64,000 bases of DNA from CAIZGX01 sp044349305 (GCA_044349305.1 JBIKRF010000003.1:1-64000); one strand, 5' to 3'. Shown: positions 33,403-42,158, numbered from the stretch's first letter. The notes: a model not told the origin generated them from the letters alone. Made by a program: numbers and translations.

Positions 33403-33693
33403 TTACTGCTTTTCCTTATTTTTTTCGATCTGACGCTTTAAAGCATCAATAGCTAAATCGGTAGCTTCTTCAAAGGACTTGCATTGCTTCTTTGCAAAGA
33501 GCTCTGTTCCAGGTACTTTTAATAAGATTTCCGCGATTTTATTCTCCTGGTCCGCATGCTTGTCCAATCTTAAAATAATTTCAGCTTTGTGAATTGCAGG
33601 ATGAAAAACACCTAACTTTTTTGTTTTCTCTTCTACGAATTCGATCAACTTAATATCTGCGTCGAAATGAATGCTTTGTACTGTGATTTGCAT
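33403..33693 (-). CDS. hpf: Ribosome hibernation-promoting factor, short form (HPF/RaiA)
   Basis: This 96-residue protein has the YfiA/HPF fold pattern: MQITVQSIHFDADIKLIEFVEEK, a beta strand run, then CKSFEEATDLAIDALKRQIEK. It lacks the long C-terminal dimerisation domain, so it is the short type. It binds the 30S decoding region in stationary phase. It lies five bases after the recombinase gene, so the two are co-transcribed. Confidence 0.9.
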   Translation of the reverse strand: MQITVQSIHFDADIKLIEFVEEKTKKLGVFHPAIHKAEIILRLDKHADQENKIAEILLKVPGTELFAKKQCKSFEEATDLAIDALKRQIEKNKEKQ

Positions 33694-33698
33694 AGCGA

Positions 33699-34589
33699 TT
33701 AATTTTTAGGTGATTTGTTTTCTCTTGGATGCAAGTGAGCATGAATGCGCTTTAATCGATCCGTGCTCAGATGTGTATATACTTGTGTAGCGGCTAAATT
33801 AGCATGTCCGAGTATTTCTTTGATGTGATTCAAGTCAGCGCCATTGTTTAACATGTGTGTTGCAAAGCTGTGGCGTAACACGTGCGGACTCTTTTTCTTT
33901 TGAGTCGTAACTAGGGATAGGGAGGATTTTACTCTTCGGTAAAAGCTAGACCGACTAAGAGCTTGTCCCTTTTCATTTTGAAACAAGAAACTTTCAGCGC
34001 CGCTCGAATGCGATTCTGTCATATGCCGTTTCAACTTCTGCATCATATCATCGTTAACGGGCACGTAGCGCACTTTGTTTCGCTTCCCTAAAACTTTAAT
34101 TTGCCCAATACCAAAATCAATGTCCCTGTGTTTTAACCCCATCATTTCAGATAGACGTATACCCGTTTCGTAAAACAATTGAATAAGCAAGGCGTTTTCT
34201 TTCTCTGAAGAAATTTCAGAGTCTTCGAGTCTGTATAAATCGAGTCCTTGTTGTTCTTGCAACGTTTCAGGAAGGCGAGAGGGGCGTTTAGGTTTAGTAA
34301 CACCTTTAGTCGGATTAACACTGAGCTCTTTTCGTTTGAGTAAGAATCGAAACCAGGCGTTCAATGCCGAAAGTTTACGGTGAATGCTCCGTTCGGATAT
34401 TTCTTGAATCATTAACTCGCTTATCCAGCTTCTTACGTGGGTAGAACTCACCGACGCAATTTCAGTAATTTCGAATTGAAGCAACATGAACTCTTCGAAT
34501 TGACCAATGTCGCTGCGATAGGCAGAGACGGTGTGAACAGAGGATCTCTTTTCGCTGGTTAAATATTCGAAGAATGGAGTGGTGTTCAC
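33699..34589 (-). CDS. Tyrosine recombinase of the XerC/XerD family
   Basis: This is a 296-residue protein with an N-terminal SAM-like core-binding domain (about residues 5-85, VSAYRSDIGQFEEFM) and a C-terminal catalytic domain. The catalytic set is seen: Arg in YETGIRLSEMMGL, Lys in VLGKRNKVR, HVLRHSFATHML (His, Arg) and GHANLAATQVYTH (His and Tyr nucleophile). It is of housekeeping Xer size and lies beside rpsU and hpf, so chromosome dimer resolution is more likely than a mobile-element role. Bacteroidota often encode one or two such proteins; which Xer this is cannot be told. Confidence 0.88.
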   Translation of the reverse strand: MNTTPFFEYLTSEKRSSVHTVSAYRSDIGQFEEFMLLQFEITEIASVSSTHVRSWISELMIQEISERSIHRKLSALNAWFRFLLKRKELSVNPTKGVTKPKRPSRLPETLQEQQGLDLYRLEDSEISSEKENALLIQLFYETGIRLSEMMGLKHRDIDFGIGQIKVLGKRNKVRYVPVNDDMMQKLKRHMTESHSSGAESFLFQNEKGQALSRSSFYRRVKSSLSLVTTQKKKSPHVLRHSFATHMLNNGADLNHIKEILGHANLAATQVYTHLSTDRLKRIHAHLHPRENKSPKN

Positions 34590-34600
34590 TTGGTGAAAAT

Positions 34601-34631
34601 AAAAAAGGTCTTGGGATAACCCAAGACCTTT
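34601..34631 (-). terminator. Terminator of rpsU
   Basis: A perfect 12-pair stem (AAAGGTCTTGGG with CCCAAGACCTTT) and an ATAA/TTAT loop are followed by TTTTTTATTTT on the minus strand. It lies between the rpsU stop and the recombinase start. Confidence 0.85.
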
Positions 34632-34652
34632 CGTAAATATTGTTCAATTCAA

Positions 34653-34847
34653 TTAAGAATTCTCTTCACGCTTCATCGCAGCAATGTAAACAGCATGTTT
34701 GATCTCGTCACGACGACGAACACTTGGCTTAGTGAATTGTTGACGAGCACGTAATTCTTTAACAACACCAGTTCTTTCAAATTTCTTTTTGAACTTCTTA
34801 AGTGCTTTGTCGATGCTTTCGCCTTCTTTTACTGGAATAATTAACAT
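34653..34847 (-). CDS. rpsU: 30S ribosomal protein S21
   Basis: This 64-residue basic protein has the pattern IIPVKEGESIDKALKKFKKK and RRRDEIKHAVYIAAMKREE. S21 helps mRNA binding at the 30S platform. It is a single-gene transcript with its own promoter and terminator, the usual monocistronic form in Bacteroidota. Confidence 0.95.
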   Translation of the reverse strand: MLIIPVKEGESIDKALKKFKKKFERTGVVKELRARQQFTKPSVRRRDEIKHAVYIAAMKREENS

Positions 34848-34874
34848 GTCTTTTCTGTTTCTTTAATTGGGCGA

Positions 34875-34905
34875 CAAAAGTAATGAACTTTTTTGATTAT
34901 CCAAA
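34875..34905 (-). promoter_or_regulatory. Promoter of rpsU
   Basis: TTTG (34905-34902), a 19-base spacer and TACTTTTG (34882-34875) on the minus strand match the Bacteroidota consensus exactly. The rpsU start is 28 bases downstream. Confidence 0.65.
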
Positions 34906-34907
34906 TC

Positions 34908-36047
34908 TTATTTAAGAATTTCTCTAGAAATTACTAATTTTTGAATTTCAGAGGTTCCTTCTCCGATGGTACAAAGCTTTGAATCGCGGTAGAATTTCTC
35001 AACCGGAAAGTCTTTCGTGTAGCCATATCCGCCAAAAATCTGGACCGCTTCTGTGGCTACGCGAACGGCTACTTCAGAGGCGTAATACTTAGCCATAGCC
35101 GATTCCTTTGTGAGTTTCTTTTTGCTGTTTTTTAAGTGGGCAGCTTGAAGAAGTAACAATTCAGCAGCTTCGATGTCTGTGCTCATGTCTGCAATCTTAA
35201 ACGCGATGGCTTGGAATTGAGAAATAGGTTTTCCGAATTGTTCTCTTTCTTTTGAATATTGAACAGCTGCTTCGTATGCTCCTTTAGCAATACCAAGTGA
35301 AAGTGCGCCGATGCTGATTCTTCCTCCATCTAATATTTTCATAGCTTGAACAAATCCGTCGCCAACCTTTCCTAATATTTGACTTTCGTGAATGCGACAA
35401 TCTTCGAAAATAAGTTCAGCTGTTTCCGAAGCACGCATTCCCAATTTATTTTCCTTCTTTCCTCCGCGGAACCCAGGCGTGTCTCTTTCTACGATGAACG
35501 CAGTAATACCATGAGAGTCGAGAAGGTCACCCGTGCGAACAAGGACAACTGCAACTTCGCCACTAATTCCATGAGTGATCCAGTTCTTAGTTCCGTTGAT
35601 AACCCAGTGTTCGCCATCTTTAACAGCTGTGCACTTCATGCGCATAGCATCTGAACCCGTATTCGCTTCGGTTAATCCCCATGCACCAACCCATTCGCCA
35701 GAGGCTAATTTCGGAAGGTACTTTTGTTTTTGTTCTTCGTTTCCGAATTCTAAAATATGGTTCGTACAAAGTGAATTGTGAGCAGCAACGCTTAATCCAA
35801 TTGAGCCACAAACTTTAGATATTTCAACGATACATGAAATGTATTCATAGTATCCTAATCCGGCCCCTCCGTAAGCTGAAGGAACAAGCACCCCCATAAG
35901 GCCGAGCTCACCCATCTTGTGGAATAATTCTTTTGGGAAAATTTGTTCTTCGTCCCAGTGCATGACATTCGGCCTGATTTCTTTTTCAGCGAAGTCACGA
36001 ACCATTTGCGAGATCATTGCTTCGCTTTCTTCTTGTTTGAAGTTCAT
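34908..36047 (-). CDS. Acyl-CoA dehydrogenase (FAD)
   Basis: This is a 379-residue protein with the usual three domains: helical N-domain, beta domain (LTEANTGSDAMRMKCTA; WVINGTKNWITHG) and helical C-domain (REQFGKPISQFQAIAFKIADM; QIFGGYGYTKDFPVEKFYRD). The catalytic glutamate fits the DAKLCTIGEGTSEIQK-type end. Family members oxidise acyl-CoA in fatty acid or branched-chain amino acid breakdown. It resembles the short/branched-chain class, but the chain length is not readable here. It has its own promoter-like site inside the end of apt. Confidence 0.93.
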   Translation of the reverse strand: MNFKQEESEAMISQMVRDFAEKEIRPNVMHWDEEQIFPKELFHKMGELGLMGVLVPSAYGGAGLGYYEYISCIVEISKVCGSIGLSVAAHNSLCTNHILEFGNEEQKQKYLPKLASGEWVGAWGLTEANTGSDAMRMKCTAVKDGEHWVINGTKNWITHGISGEVAVVLVRTGDLLDSHGITAFIVERDTPGFRGGKKENKLGMRASETAELIFEDCRIHESQILGKVGDGFVQAMKILDGGRISIGALSLGIAKGAYEAAVQYSKEREQFGKPISQFQAIAFKIADMSTDIEAAELLLLQAAHLKNSKKKLTKESAMAKYYASEVAVRVATEAVQIFGGYGYTKDFPVEKFYRDSKLCTIGEGTSEIQKLVISREILK

Positions 36048-36066
36048 GGTGTAGTTATTCTAATTT

Positions 36067-36600
36067 TTAAAACTGTGCAAAAGTATGGATGTCGGCCTTA
36101 TTCAAACCAATGATTTCTCTTCCATTTAGAAAATTTAATTCCATAAGGAAAGAAAATGCAACAAGTTTAGCACCTGTGCTATGAATAAGCTGCGCAGCTG
36201 CATTAGCCGTCCCGCCAGTAGCAAGAACATCGTCATGAAGAATCACGCGGTCGGCAGACGATAAGGCGGATTTTTGAATTTCAATCTCAGCGCTCCCGTA
36301 TTCAAGGGAATAAGAAATGCCACTTACTTCACCAGGAAGCTTACCTTTTTTTCTGATGCAAACAAAAGGAATTTTAAGTTCCAAAGCCAAAGGCATTCCC
36401 AAAAGGAATCCTCGGCTTTCCATTGCGACTAAAGCGGTTGGATCGTGAGGACGAAGTTCCTTTGCCATTTCGAAAACGAGCTCTTTCACCAAATCGGATT
36501 GACGAAATAAAGGCAGAATATCTTTGAAAATGATTCCTTCAATGGGGAAATTCGGAGTGTCGATAATGAGTTCACGGACTCTTTCCTGTAGTGTTTGCAT
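36067..36600 (-). CDS. apt: Adenine phosphoribosyltransferase
   Basis: This 177-residue protein starts at ATG 36600 (MQTLQERVRELIIDTPNFP). The PRPP-binding motif VILHDDVLATGGTANAAA and the FKDILPLF and ESRGFLLG stretches are diagnostic. It converts adenine and PRPP to AMP. Length matches E. coli Apt. It overlaps the upstream HHH gene by 29 bases, suggesting coupled translation. A TTTG-N17-TACTTTTG promoter for the downstream acyl-CoA dehydrogenase lies within its last codons. Confidence 0.95.
   Translation of the reverse strand: MQTLQERVRELIIDTPNFPIEGIIFKDILPLFRQSDLVKELVFEMAKELRPHDPTALVAMESRGFLLGMPLALELKIPFVCIRKKGKLPGEVSGISYSLEYGSAEIEIQKSALSSADRVILHDDVLATGGTANAAAQLIHSTGAKLVAFSFLMELNFLNGREIIGLNKADIHTFAQF
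36078..36106 (-). promoter_or_regulatory. Candidate promoter of the acyl-CoA dehydrogenase gene
   Basis: TTTG (36106-36103), a 17-base spacer and TACTTTTG (36085-36078) on the minus strand, inside the 3' end of apt and about 30 bases before the dehydrogenase start. Confidence 0.45.
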
Positions 36601-37207
36601 AAGATTGAAAATCCTTTGCAAGATAAGGCTTTAATCGCTCTTTTGTTTCTAGAGGGATTGCAATAATTTTCTCGAATTCGTCTTGGTTTTTTATCATACC
36701 ATTGTTCTTGCGATATAGCGCTATAGCTTTCGCTTCCTTGTAGCTCAGATATGGATGCAGAGCCAGTTCTTCTTCTGATTTTGTGTTAATTCCGAGAGGT
36801 TGAATAAGCGATGAGTTCACTTGCAATAGTGAGTGGATTCGTTCGAAAATATTTTCAGGAAAATGATAAATTTCGAGTAGTTGAAAACTGTTTGAATATC
36901 CTCCGAGCTGTTCTCGGTAAACCAGTATTTTTGAAATTAAATATCCAGGAATCTTAAGTTTTGTAAAGTCGCTAGAATCGGCGCTATTTATTTCTAGCGA
37001 AGAGATAAGCTCGTGTCCTGAGTTTGTTTTTTGTTCAATAAACGATGAATCCGATTTTGCACTTATAGGCGCATCGTATTGAAAAACAATGCTACTTGTT
37101 GGATAATAAAAAGCGGCTATTTCTTTGTAGGTTAAGTACAAAGCCGCAAGTGATATCCAAATTAGAATACTCACTCTTTGGTCTCTTGAAAGTATCTGAT
37201 TCTTCAT
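36572..37207 (-). CDS. Membrane-anchored helix-hairpin-helix protein (ComEA-like)
   Basis: This is a 211-residue protein from ATG 37207. An ATG at 37231 would place the start inside an inverted repeat, so I preferred the shorter form. After a short basic start there is one membrane helix (VSILIWISLAALYLTYK). The rest holds two helix-hairpin-helix regions (LEINSADSSDFTKLKIPGYL; GINTKSEEELALHPYLSYKE) that bind DNA without sequence specificity. ComEA-type proteins take up DNA in competence; many Bacteroidota carry such proteins of unproven role. The stop overlaps the apt start by 29 bases. Confidence 0.78.
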   Translation of the reverse strand: MKNQILSRDQRVSILIWISLAALYLTYKEIAAFYYPTSSIVFQYDAPISAKSDSSFIEQKTNSGHELISSLEINSADSSDFTKLKIPGYLISKILVYREQLGGYSNSFQLLEIYHFPENIFERIHSLLQVNSSLIQPLGINTKSEEELALHPYLSYKEAKAIALYRKNNGMIKNQDEFEKIIAIPLETKERLKPYLAKDFQSYANTTGKSP

Positions 37208-37224
37208 GTGATTTTTATTTTCAA

Positions 37225-37260
37225 AGTTCATTTTATTACACGATCGTGTCAAAATGAACT
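37225..37260. repeat. Composite 36-bp inverted repeat upstream of the HHH gene
   Basis: Outer arms AGTTCATTTT (37225-37234) and AAAATGAACT (37251-37260) are perfectly complementary, and the centre holds the 12-bp palindrome ACACGATCGTGT (37238-37249). The inner and outer dyad axes are offset by one base. It could be a dimeric regulator site or a terminator of the upstream gene, whose stop lies 122 bases away. No T tract of note follows it. Confidence 0.5.
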
Positions 37261-37381
37261 TATTCTTTATTCACATAAAAATGACTTGCGATAAACAGAT
37301 TAATGTGCTCTAGCGCTTAGGGAATCAATGCAGACGCTCCTGAGAAATCATATGCTGAAAACTCAAATAAATCGCGATGAT

Positions 37382-39616
37382 CTATCTCGACATAACGATG
37401 TTGCCGTAAATGATTTCGTCGTCGCCAAATTTGGATTTATAGAGAATCTTGTACGCGTATACGCCGTTCGGTGCATAGTATTCGCCTCCAGAGATATTTC
37501 CTGTCCAAACAAAGTCTAGTTTGGTCCCTTCAAAGACCATTTTTCCCCAACGATCAAATACTGCAATTTTTATCTCGTCGAGCTGATCGAAAACAGGAAA
37601 CCAAACATCATTTATACCGTCATTGTTTGGAGTGAAGCTGTTTGGAATGAAAAGGGTAAACTCACATTTTTCATAAAGGATTTCAACGTTTTCCGTTCGA
37701 GTTCCGCAGTAATTGGTAGCAATTAATGTATACGTTCCTGTAACGGGAGGTGTAATTGACGCGCTAGTTTCGCTAGTGCTCCAGCTAAAAGTCTCTGCCA
37801 GATTTTCGCCAGCATTGAGTGTTATTGGTAAATCAGAACAGTGGATAACAGAGTCAGGAAGAACGTCAATAGGCGCATAATCCATGTAGACGTTAATACT
37901 GTCTAGCGAAATACAGACACCATCATTGACAATGACACTATAATTTCCTGGAGCACTAATAGGCAAAAGCGTTGCGAGAATCCCTGTGTTCCATGTTCCT
38001 GGGGCACCCGCATCGAGCGTTAAAATAGTTCCGTCACAAATGGTTGTGTCATTTCCTAAAAAAACAATTGGAGGGGACTGAAAAGTTATGTTGACATCGT
38101 CTGTGCTAATGCATCCCAATGTGTTCAGACTTTGTGAATAGGTACCCGTAGAGGTTGTAGTAATTTGATTCGAGATGCCTCCAATGTTCCAAAGACCTGT
38201 ATAATTCGAATTGATTGTTGCGGTTTCTCCAATACACAAGAACTGATCTTGTCCTAAGTAGAGATTAGGTGGAGAGACTTCGTAAGCAATTATGCTCTCT
38301 GCGATGGAACAAAAATCGTTGTATAAAAGTACGCTGTAGTTTCCTCCTGAATTAATTGGAAGAGTTGGAGAAGTTGAGCCGTCTATTGCCCATTCAAAGG
38401 CAGTTGCATTCGACTGAGGGTCGAGTATTATGCTTTCTCCAGTGCAGAAGTACACACTATCAGACCAAGTAGCAACAGGGTACAATAATTCTGAAACATT
38501 AACAATATCGCTCACGCTGCAATTTCCGTTATAGGCGGTGAATGTATATGCGCCCGCACCCGAGACCGATGGGGCAGTTGTTGTTTGACCACTAAGAAAG
38601 GCGCCTGTATTGGTTGTCCAAATCATGTTGGTATAGGCACCAGAAACTTGGGCGTTCAAAGTAAGAACGCTGTTGTCGCAAACAACAGGATCTGGAGGGA
38701 CATTTATTGATGGATAGGGAAGGGTAGTGGCAATCACCGAGTATTGGTGGGGAATACCACACAAGTCAGAATAGGAAATTGTGAATGTGGTTTCAACTGT
38801 TAGAATAGCGTTTATGGTTGAAGCATTAGGATTGTCAATTATTCCAGCGGGTTCCCATTGTATGTTAGACGCCGCATTGGACGGGGCATTCATCGTTAGA
38901 ATTCCACCCTCGCAGATTGGTTGAGGAGTAATGAGCGGATTAACATTACTCGGAAGGCAAACGGTTTGCAAATTGTTTAATCCGCCCGTGCTTCCTGCGA
39001 AACCGTAATACACAATCGGATTTCCTAAAAAAATTGAATTGACCATGTCAATTGTTGCGGACAAACGAAGGTTACAATCGAAATAACAACTGAAAGTCAT
39101 GGAAGGAGCGTCCCAAACCATGCGTACTTGGTGACTCAAATTATCTTCAATGTTTGCATTTGTTGCGTTCGCTTGAACGGGTCCGGCAATGTTGTTTGCA
39201 GTCCCGTGGTTCACCACGCCGTTTTTCAAAAAAGCAATGTGATCATACCAAGGGTCGTTGTTCGGACTTCCATTGGTATATGAATCAAATTCTACAGCAA
39301 ATCCAACAGGGATACCTTCGAAGCCCATTCCGCCACCCCCAATTCCTAGAACACTTGTACCAGTAGGTTGAAGAATAAAACAGTTTCCGTCGGCGCCGCC
39401 GTCGCTAGCACCAAAACTCATTGTGAAATTTAGGTCAAAACTCTGGGTTAAATCAATCGTAGAAGTTGCCCATACTGAACCAAGTTGAGTGTTTACTGGA
39501 GGAGTTAGCGTGAAGCAATTACCACCAGTAGCAAACGCGCTGCCGTTTGTGACAAATTGCCCGAATGATATTATAGTGAAAAGTACAAAAAGCAGTACAG
39601 CAAGCATTGTGCGCAT
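37382..39616 (-). CDS. Large secreted protein with L-type lectin-like domain and T9SS type B tail (CHU_C)
   Basis: This 744-residue protein starts at ATG 39616 or 39607 (signal peptide MLAVLLFVLFTIISFGQ); a longer frame would run through the tRNA-Val gene. Residues about 25-210 resemble a legume/L-type lectin domain (CFTLTPPVN, AVEFDSYTNG, WYDHIAFL, VRMVWDAPSMTFSCYFD), a carbohydrate-binding fold. Then come repeated Ig-like segments (GTWNTGI, CSISDIVN-type) and, in the last 85 residues, the CHU_C domain (FIPNSFTPNNDGINDVWFP, FDRWGKMVFEG, GVYAYKI). A surface polysaccharide-binding or gliding-associated role is likely. Confidence 0.85.
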   Translation of the reverse strand: MRTMLAVLLFVLFTIISFGQFVTNGSAFATGGNCFTLTPPVNTQLGSVWATSTIDLTQSFDLNFTMSFGASDGGADGNCFILQPTGTSVLGIGGGGMGFEGIPVGFAVEFDSYTNGSPNNDPWYDHIAFLKNGVVNHGTANNIAGPVQANATNANIEDNLSHQVRMVWDAPSMTFSCYFDCNLRLSATIDMVNSIFLGNPIVYYGFAGSTGGLNNLQTVCLPSNVNPLITPQPICEGGILTMNAPSNAASNIQWEPAGIIDNPNASTINAILTVETTFTISYSDLCGIPHQYSVIATTLPYPSINVPPDPVVCDNSVLTLNAQVSGAYTNMIWTTNTGAFLSGQTTTAPSVSGAGAYTFTAYNGNCSVSDIVNVSELLYPVATWSDSVYFCTGESIILDPQSNATAFEWAIDGSTSPTLPINSGGNYSVLLYNDFCSIAESIIAYEVSPPNLYLGQDQFLCIGETATINSNYTGLWNIGGISNQITTTSTGTYSQSLNTLGCISTDDVNITFQSPPIVFLGNDTTICDGTILTLDAGAPGTWNTGILATLLPISAPGNYSVIVNDGVCISLDSINVYMDYAPIDVLPDSVIHCSDLPITLNAGENLAETFSWSTSETSASITPPVTGTYTLIATNYCGTRTENVEILYEKCEFTLFIPNSFTPNNDGINDVWFPVFDQLDEIKIAVFDRWGKMVFEGTKLDFVWTGNISGGEYYAPNGVYAYKILYKSKFGDDEIIYGNIVMSR

Positions 39617-39644
39617 TCTACGAAAGTACGACGCGATTGGCAAT

Positions 39645-39671
39645 AAAAAAAGCCCTCTATTGAGGGCTTTT
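39645..39671 (-). terminator. Terminator of tRNA-Val
   Basis: AAAGCCCTC, an AATA loop and GAGGGCTTTTTTT on the minus strand, immediately after the tRNA 3' end. Confidence 0.85.
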
Positions 39672-39675
39672 GAAG

Positions 39676-39750
39676 TGGGAATTACTGGGTTCGAACCAGT
39701 GACCCTCTGCTTGTAAGGCAGATGCTCTGAACCAGCTGAGCTAAACTCCC
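39676..39750 (-). tRNA. tRNA-Val (TAC anticodon)
   Basis: Acceptor GGGAGTT/AATTCCC (one G-U), A discriminator, anticodon stem TCTGC/GCAGA with loop CTTACAA, T-loop GGTTCGAACCC. It is a single-gene unit with its own promoter and terminator. Confidence 0.95.
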
Positions 39751-39767
39751 TTCCGTTTTCAGGAGTG

Positions 39768-39798
39768 CAAATATATAAAGTGAATTTGAATCTCCAAA
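39768..39798 (-). promoter_or_regulatory. Promoter of tRNA-Val
   Basis: TTTG (39798-39795), a 19-base spacer and TATATTTG (39775-39768) on the minus strand match the consensus exactly; the tRNA begins 18 bases downstream. Confidence 0.7.
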
Positions 39799-39803
39799 AA
39801 AAA

Positions 39804-40238
39804 TTATGCGTTTTCTTCCGATTCTTCTTCTGTGTTTTCTTCAGAAGCCTCGAAATCAAGCATATCGCGACTTTTTAATAGTCCGTACCAGCTAAATAAT
39901 TTCTTAATATCACTATCATAAACGCGATCTTCATCGAAATCAGGAAGCACTTTTTTAAATTCCTCACGCAAAGCAGCTCCGGTTAAATTACTCGAAGGCC
40001 CTTCTTCTTCACCATAAACATTCTTCATGTTAGAAAGAACTTGTTTCAATGGAACATCTTCTTCATAAGTAAACATGCTAATATCAGCTAATGTACTCAC
40101 ACGTTGAGTGCTCAGGATAGGCTGACGCTTGCCGTCAACTAAAGATTCTGCAACTACAGCAACCTTTCCTGCTGACACCACTTTAAACAATCCAGATTTT
40201 CCGGATACTGAAATAATTTTTTCCAACTCTGTTGCCAT
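39804..40238 (-). CDS. DUF5606 family protein
   Basis: This 144-residue acidic protein starts at ATG 40238 (MATELEKIISVSGKSGLFKVV). An upstream ATG at 40262 is in a poor context. The pattern VAVVAESLVDGKRQPILSTQ, PLKQVLSNMKNVYG and LPDFDEDRVYDSDIKKLFSWY is that of the Bacteroidota DUF5606 family. The C-terminal tail is almost pure Glu/Ser/Asn. The function is unknown; the protein is cytoplasmic. A minus-7-like TAGATTTG lies at 40267-40260. Confidence 0.82.
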   Translation of the reverse strand: MATELEKIISVSGKSGLFKVVSAGKVAVVAESLVDGKRQPILSTQRVSTLADISMFTYEEDVPLKQVLSNMKNVYGEEEGPSSNLTGAALREEFKKVLPDFDEDRVYDSDIKKLFSWYGLLKSRDMLDFEASEENTEEESEENA

Positions 40239-40326
40239 ACTTTTTTTTTTGAATGGTGGCAAATCTAATCAGTTCGAATAGAAAATTATCAATAAGTCGT
40301 ATAATTTTTCTATCTAACTTGGTCGC

Positions 40327-41349
40327 ATGAATGCAAACATTCTTATTCTATATGCTGGCGGAACCATTGGTATGTGGGAAGATCCTGCTACAGGAACGCT
40401 TATTCCTCTCGATTTAAAGGACCTCAATAAATACCTGCCTGAGATACAAGGACTCAATGTTAACTACGATGGCATTTCATTGAAGAAGCCAATTGACAGC
40501 GCTGAACTTACTCCAACAGTATGGACGGAATTGGTTGATATAATAGAGTCTCACTATTCAAAGTTTGATGGATTCGTTATTCTGCATGGCACAGATACGA
40601 TGGCTTATACAGCATCTGCTTTGAGTTTCATGATTCAGGGATTGAACAAACCCATTATTCTTACGGGATCACAACTTCCATTAGGTAGACTGCGCACTGA
40701 TGGAAGAGAAAATTTTATTACTGCCATTGAAATTGCATCGAAAAGAAAGAACAATGAGCCATTGGTTCAGGAAGTGGCTATTTGTTTCGGAGAACGTCTC
40801 ATGCGCGGAAACCGAAGTTGGAAAGCGAATACAGAAATTTTTGATGCTTTCGACTCGCCAAATTTCGGCAATTTGGCAACAATTGGAACGCATATTATTT
40901 TCAACGAGCAACTTCTCTTCAGATCAAATAAACCATTGAAGTTTGTAAAAGAAATGACAGAAGGAGTTGGTGTCTTGAAGTTATATCCGGGCATTCTTCC
41001 GTCATCGATTTCATACGCTTTAGCACGTCCAAATATGAAAGTGTGTATCATCGAATCTTTTGGAGCAGGCAATGTGCCTCGAAATGAAGAGTTTTTAAAT
41101 GTATTCAGAGCCGCTATAGAAAGAGGAGTTTCAATCATTAATATTTCTCAGTGCAAACGCGGAAGAGTAGACGAAAGGTTGTACAAAACAGGAAAAGCCT
41201 TTGCTGAAGCGGGCGCTATTTTCGGCTATGATTTAACTTTTGAAGCTGCAATTACAAAGAGTATGTATTTGTTGGCTCAGGGCCTACAAGGAGAAGATTT
41301 TCGTCATGCCTTGCTTGAAAACTTAGCGGGGGAATTGAGTGAAAATTAA
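40327..41349 (+). CDS. ansA: L-asparaginase, type I (cytoplasmic)
   Basis: This is a 340-residue protein. The first catalytic triad element is Thr13 in YAGGTIGMW and the second is HGTDTMAYTASALSF (Thr and Asp). No signal peptide is present, so it is the cytoplasmic type rather than periplasmic AnsB. It hydrolyses asparagine to aspartate and ammonia. It overlaps the convergent TatD gene by four bases at the stop codons. Confidence 0.93.
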   Translation: MNANILILYAGGTIGMWEDPATGTLIPLDLKDLNKYLPEIQGLNVNYDGISLKKPIDSAELTPTVWTELVDIIESHYSKFDGFVILHGTDTMAYTASALSFMIQGLNKPIILTGSQLPLGRLRTDGRENFITAIEIASKRKNNEPLVQEVAICFGERLMRGNRSWKANTEIFDAFDSPNFGNLATIGTHIIFNEQLLFRSNKPLKFVKEMTEGVGVLKLYPGILPSSISYALARPNMKVCIIESFGAGNVPRNEEFLNVFRAAIERGVSIINISQCKRGRVDERLYKTGKAFAEAGAIFGYDLTFEAAITKSMYLLAQGLQGEDFRHALLENLAGELSEN

Positions 41350-42113
41350 CTCAAGGCGAACAATTTCTTTGCGTTTTCGCTGGTTAGCGCAGCAGTTTCA
41401 TCGAATGTCATTCCCAAAGATTTTGCAATGAATTCAACGGTGTGAGCAATGAATGAGGGCTCGTTTCGCTTTCCGCGATGTGGAACAGGCGATAAAAAGG
41501 GTGCGTCGGTTTCAACAACGAGTTTCTCAAGTGGGATTTTTTGAATACTTCCATCTTGATTCTTTTTGTAGGTCGAAGTTCCTCCGATTCCGAAATAGAA
41601 ATTGTGGTAGGAAGAGATTTTTTTTATTTCATTCTCATTTCCAGTAAAACAATGAAAAACGCCACGCAATTCAGCACTGTCATGCTCATCGAGACATTCG
41701 AAAATTTCTTTAAACGATTCGCGTGCATGAATAATGAGAGGTAAATCGAATTCCTTCGCCCAATTGATTTGCTCTATGAATGATTTTTTTTGAACGTCTA
41801 GGTTGTCTTGTTTCCAATGAAGATCAATTCCCGTCTCACCAATTCCAACAGGCTTTACAACAGGTATCAACGCTTTCATTCGAGCGAGAACTTCTTCGAA
41901 ATCGTCATTCACATCGCATGGATGCAAACCAATCATGCTGTAGAAAAAATTGGGATAGTCTTTACATAGCGCGAGCATAGGTTCAATGCTAGCTTCGTCG
42001 ATGTTGGGAAGCAAAACTTTCCCTACTTCGAACGACTTCGCACGTTCAACAACTTCGGCTAAATCTTCCTTGAAAACATCTAAATAAACGTGGCTGTGCG
42101 TATCAATTATCAT
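41346..42113 (-). CDS. TatD family metal-dependent hydrolase (DNase)
   Basis: This 255-residue TIM-barrel amidohydrolase has the metal ligands in IDTHSHVY (His6, His8), GIGETGID (Glu), LIIHARESFKEI (His), GVFHCFTGN (His) and VETDAPFLSP (Asp). TatD enzymes act as 3'-5' exonucleases in DNA repair and turnover. A promoter-like TACTTTTG lies just upstream of its start. Confidence 0.93.
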   Translation of the reverse strand: MIIDTHSHVYLDVFKEDLAEVVERAKSFEVGKVLLPNIDEASIEPMLALCKDYPNFFYSMIGLHPCDVNDDFEEVLARMKALIPVVKPVGIGETGIDLHWKQDNLDVQKKSFIEQINWAKEFDLPLIIHARESFKEIFECLDEHDSAELRGVFHCFTGNENEIKKISSYHNFYFGIGGTSTYKKNQDGSIQKIPLEKLVVETDAPFLSPVPHRGKRNEPSFIAHTVEFIAKSLGMTFDETAALTSENAKKLFALS

Positions 42114-42158
42114 TTCGCAAAAGTAGGGAGTTCCTTTTGAATGTATCTTGCACCCGAA

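Noticed and set aside
33699..34589. Integrase of a mobile element
   Set aside because: The gene is of Xer size and sits among housekeeping genes, with no attachment repeats, no cargo and no tRNA-integrated ends nearby.
39617..39859. N-terminal extension of the T9SS type B protein
   Set aside because: It reads through tRNA-Val and its terminator; a good signal peptide starts at 39616 or 39607.
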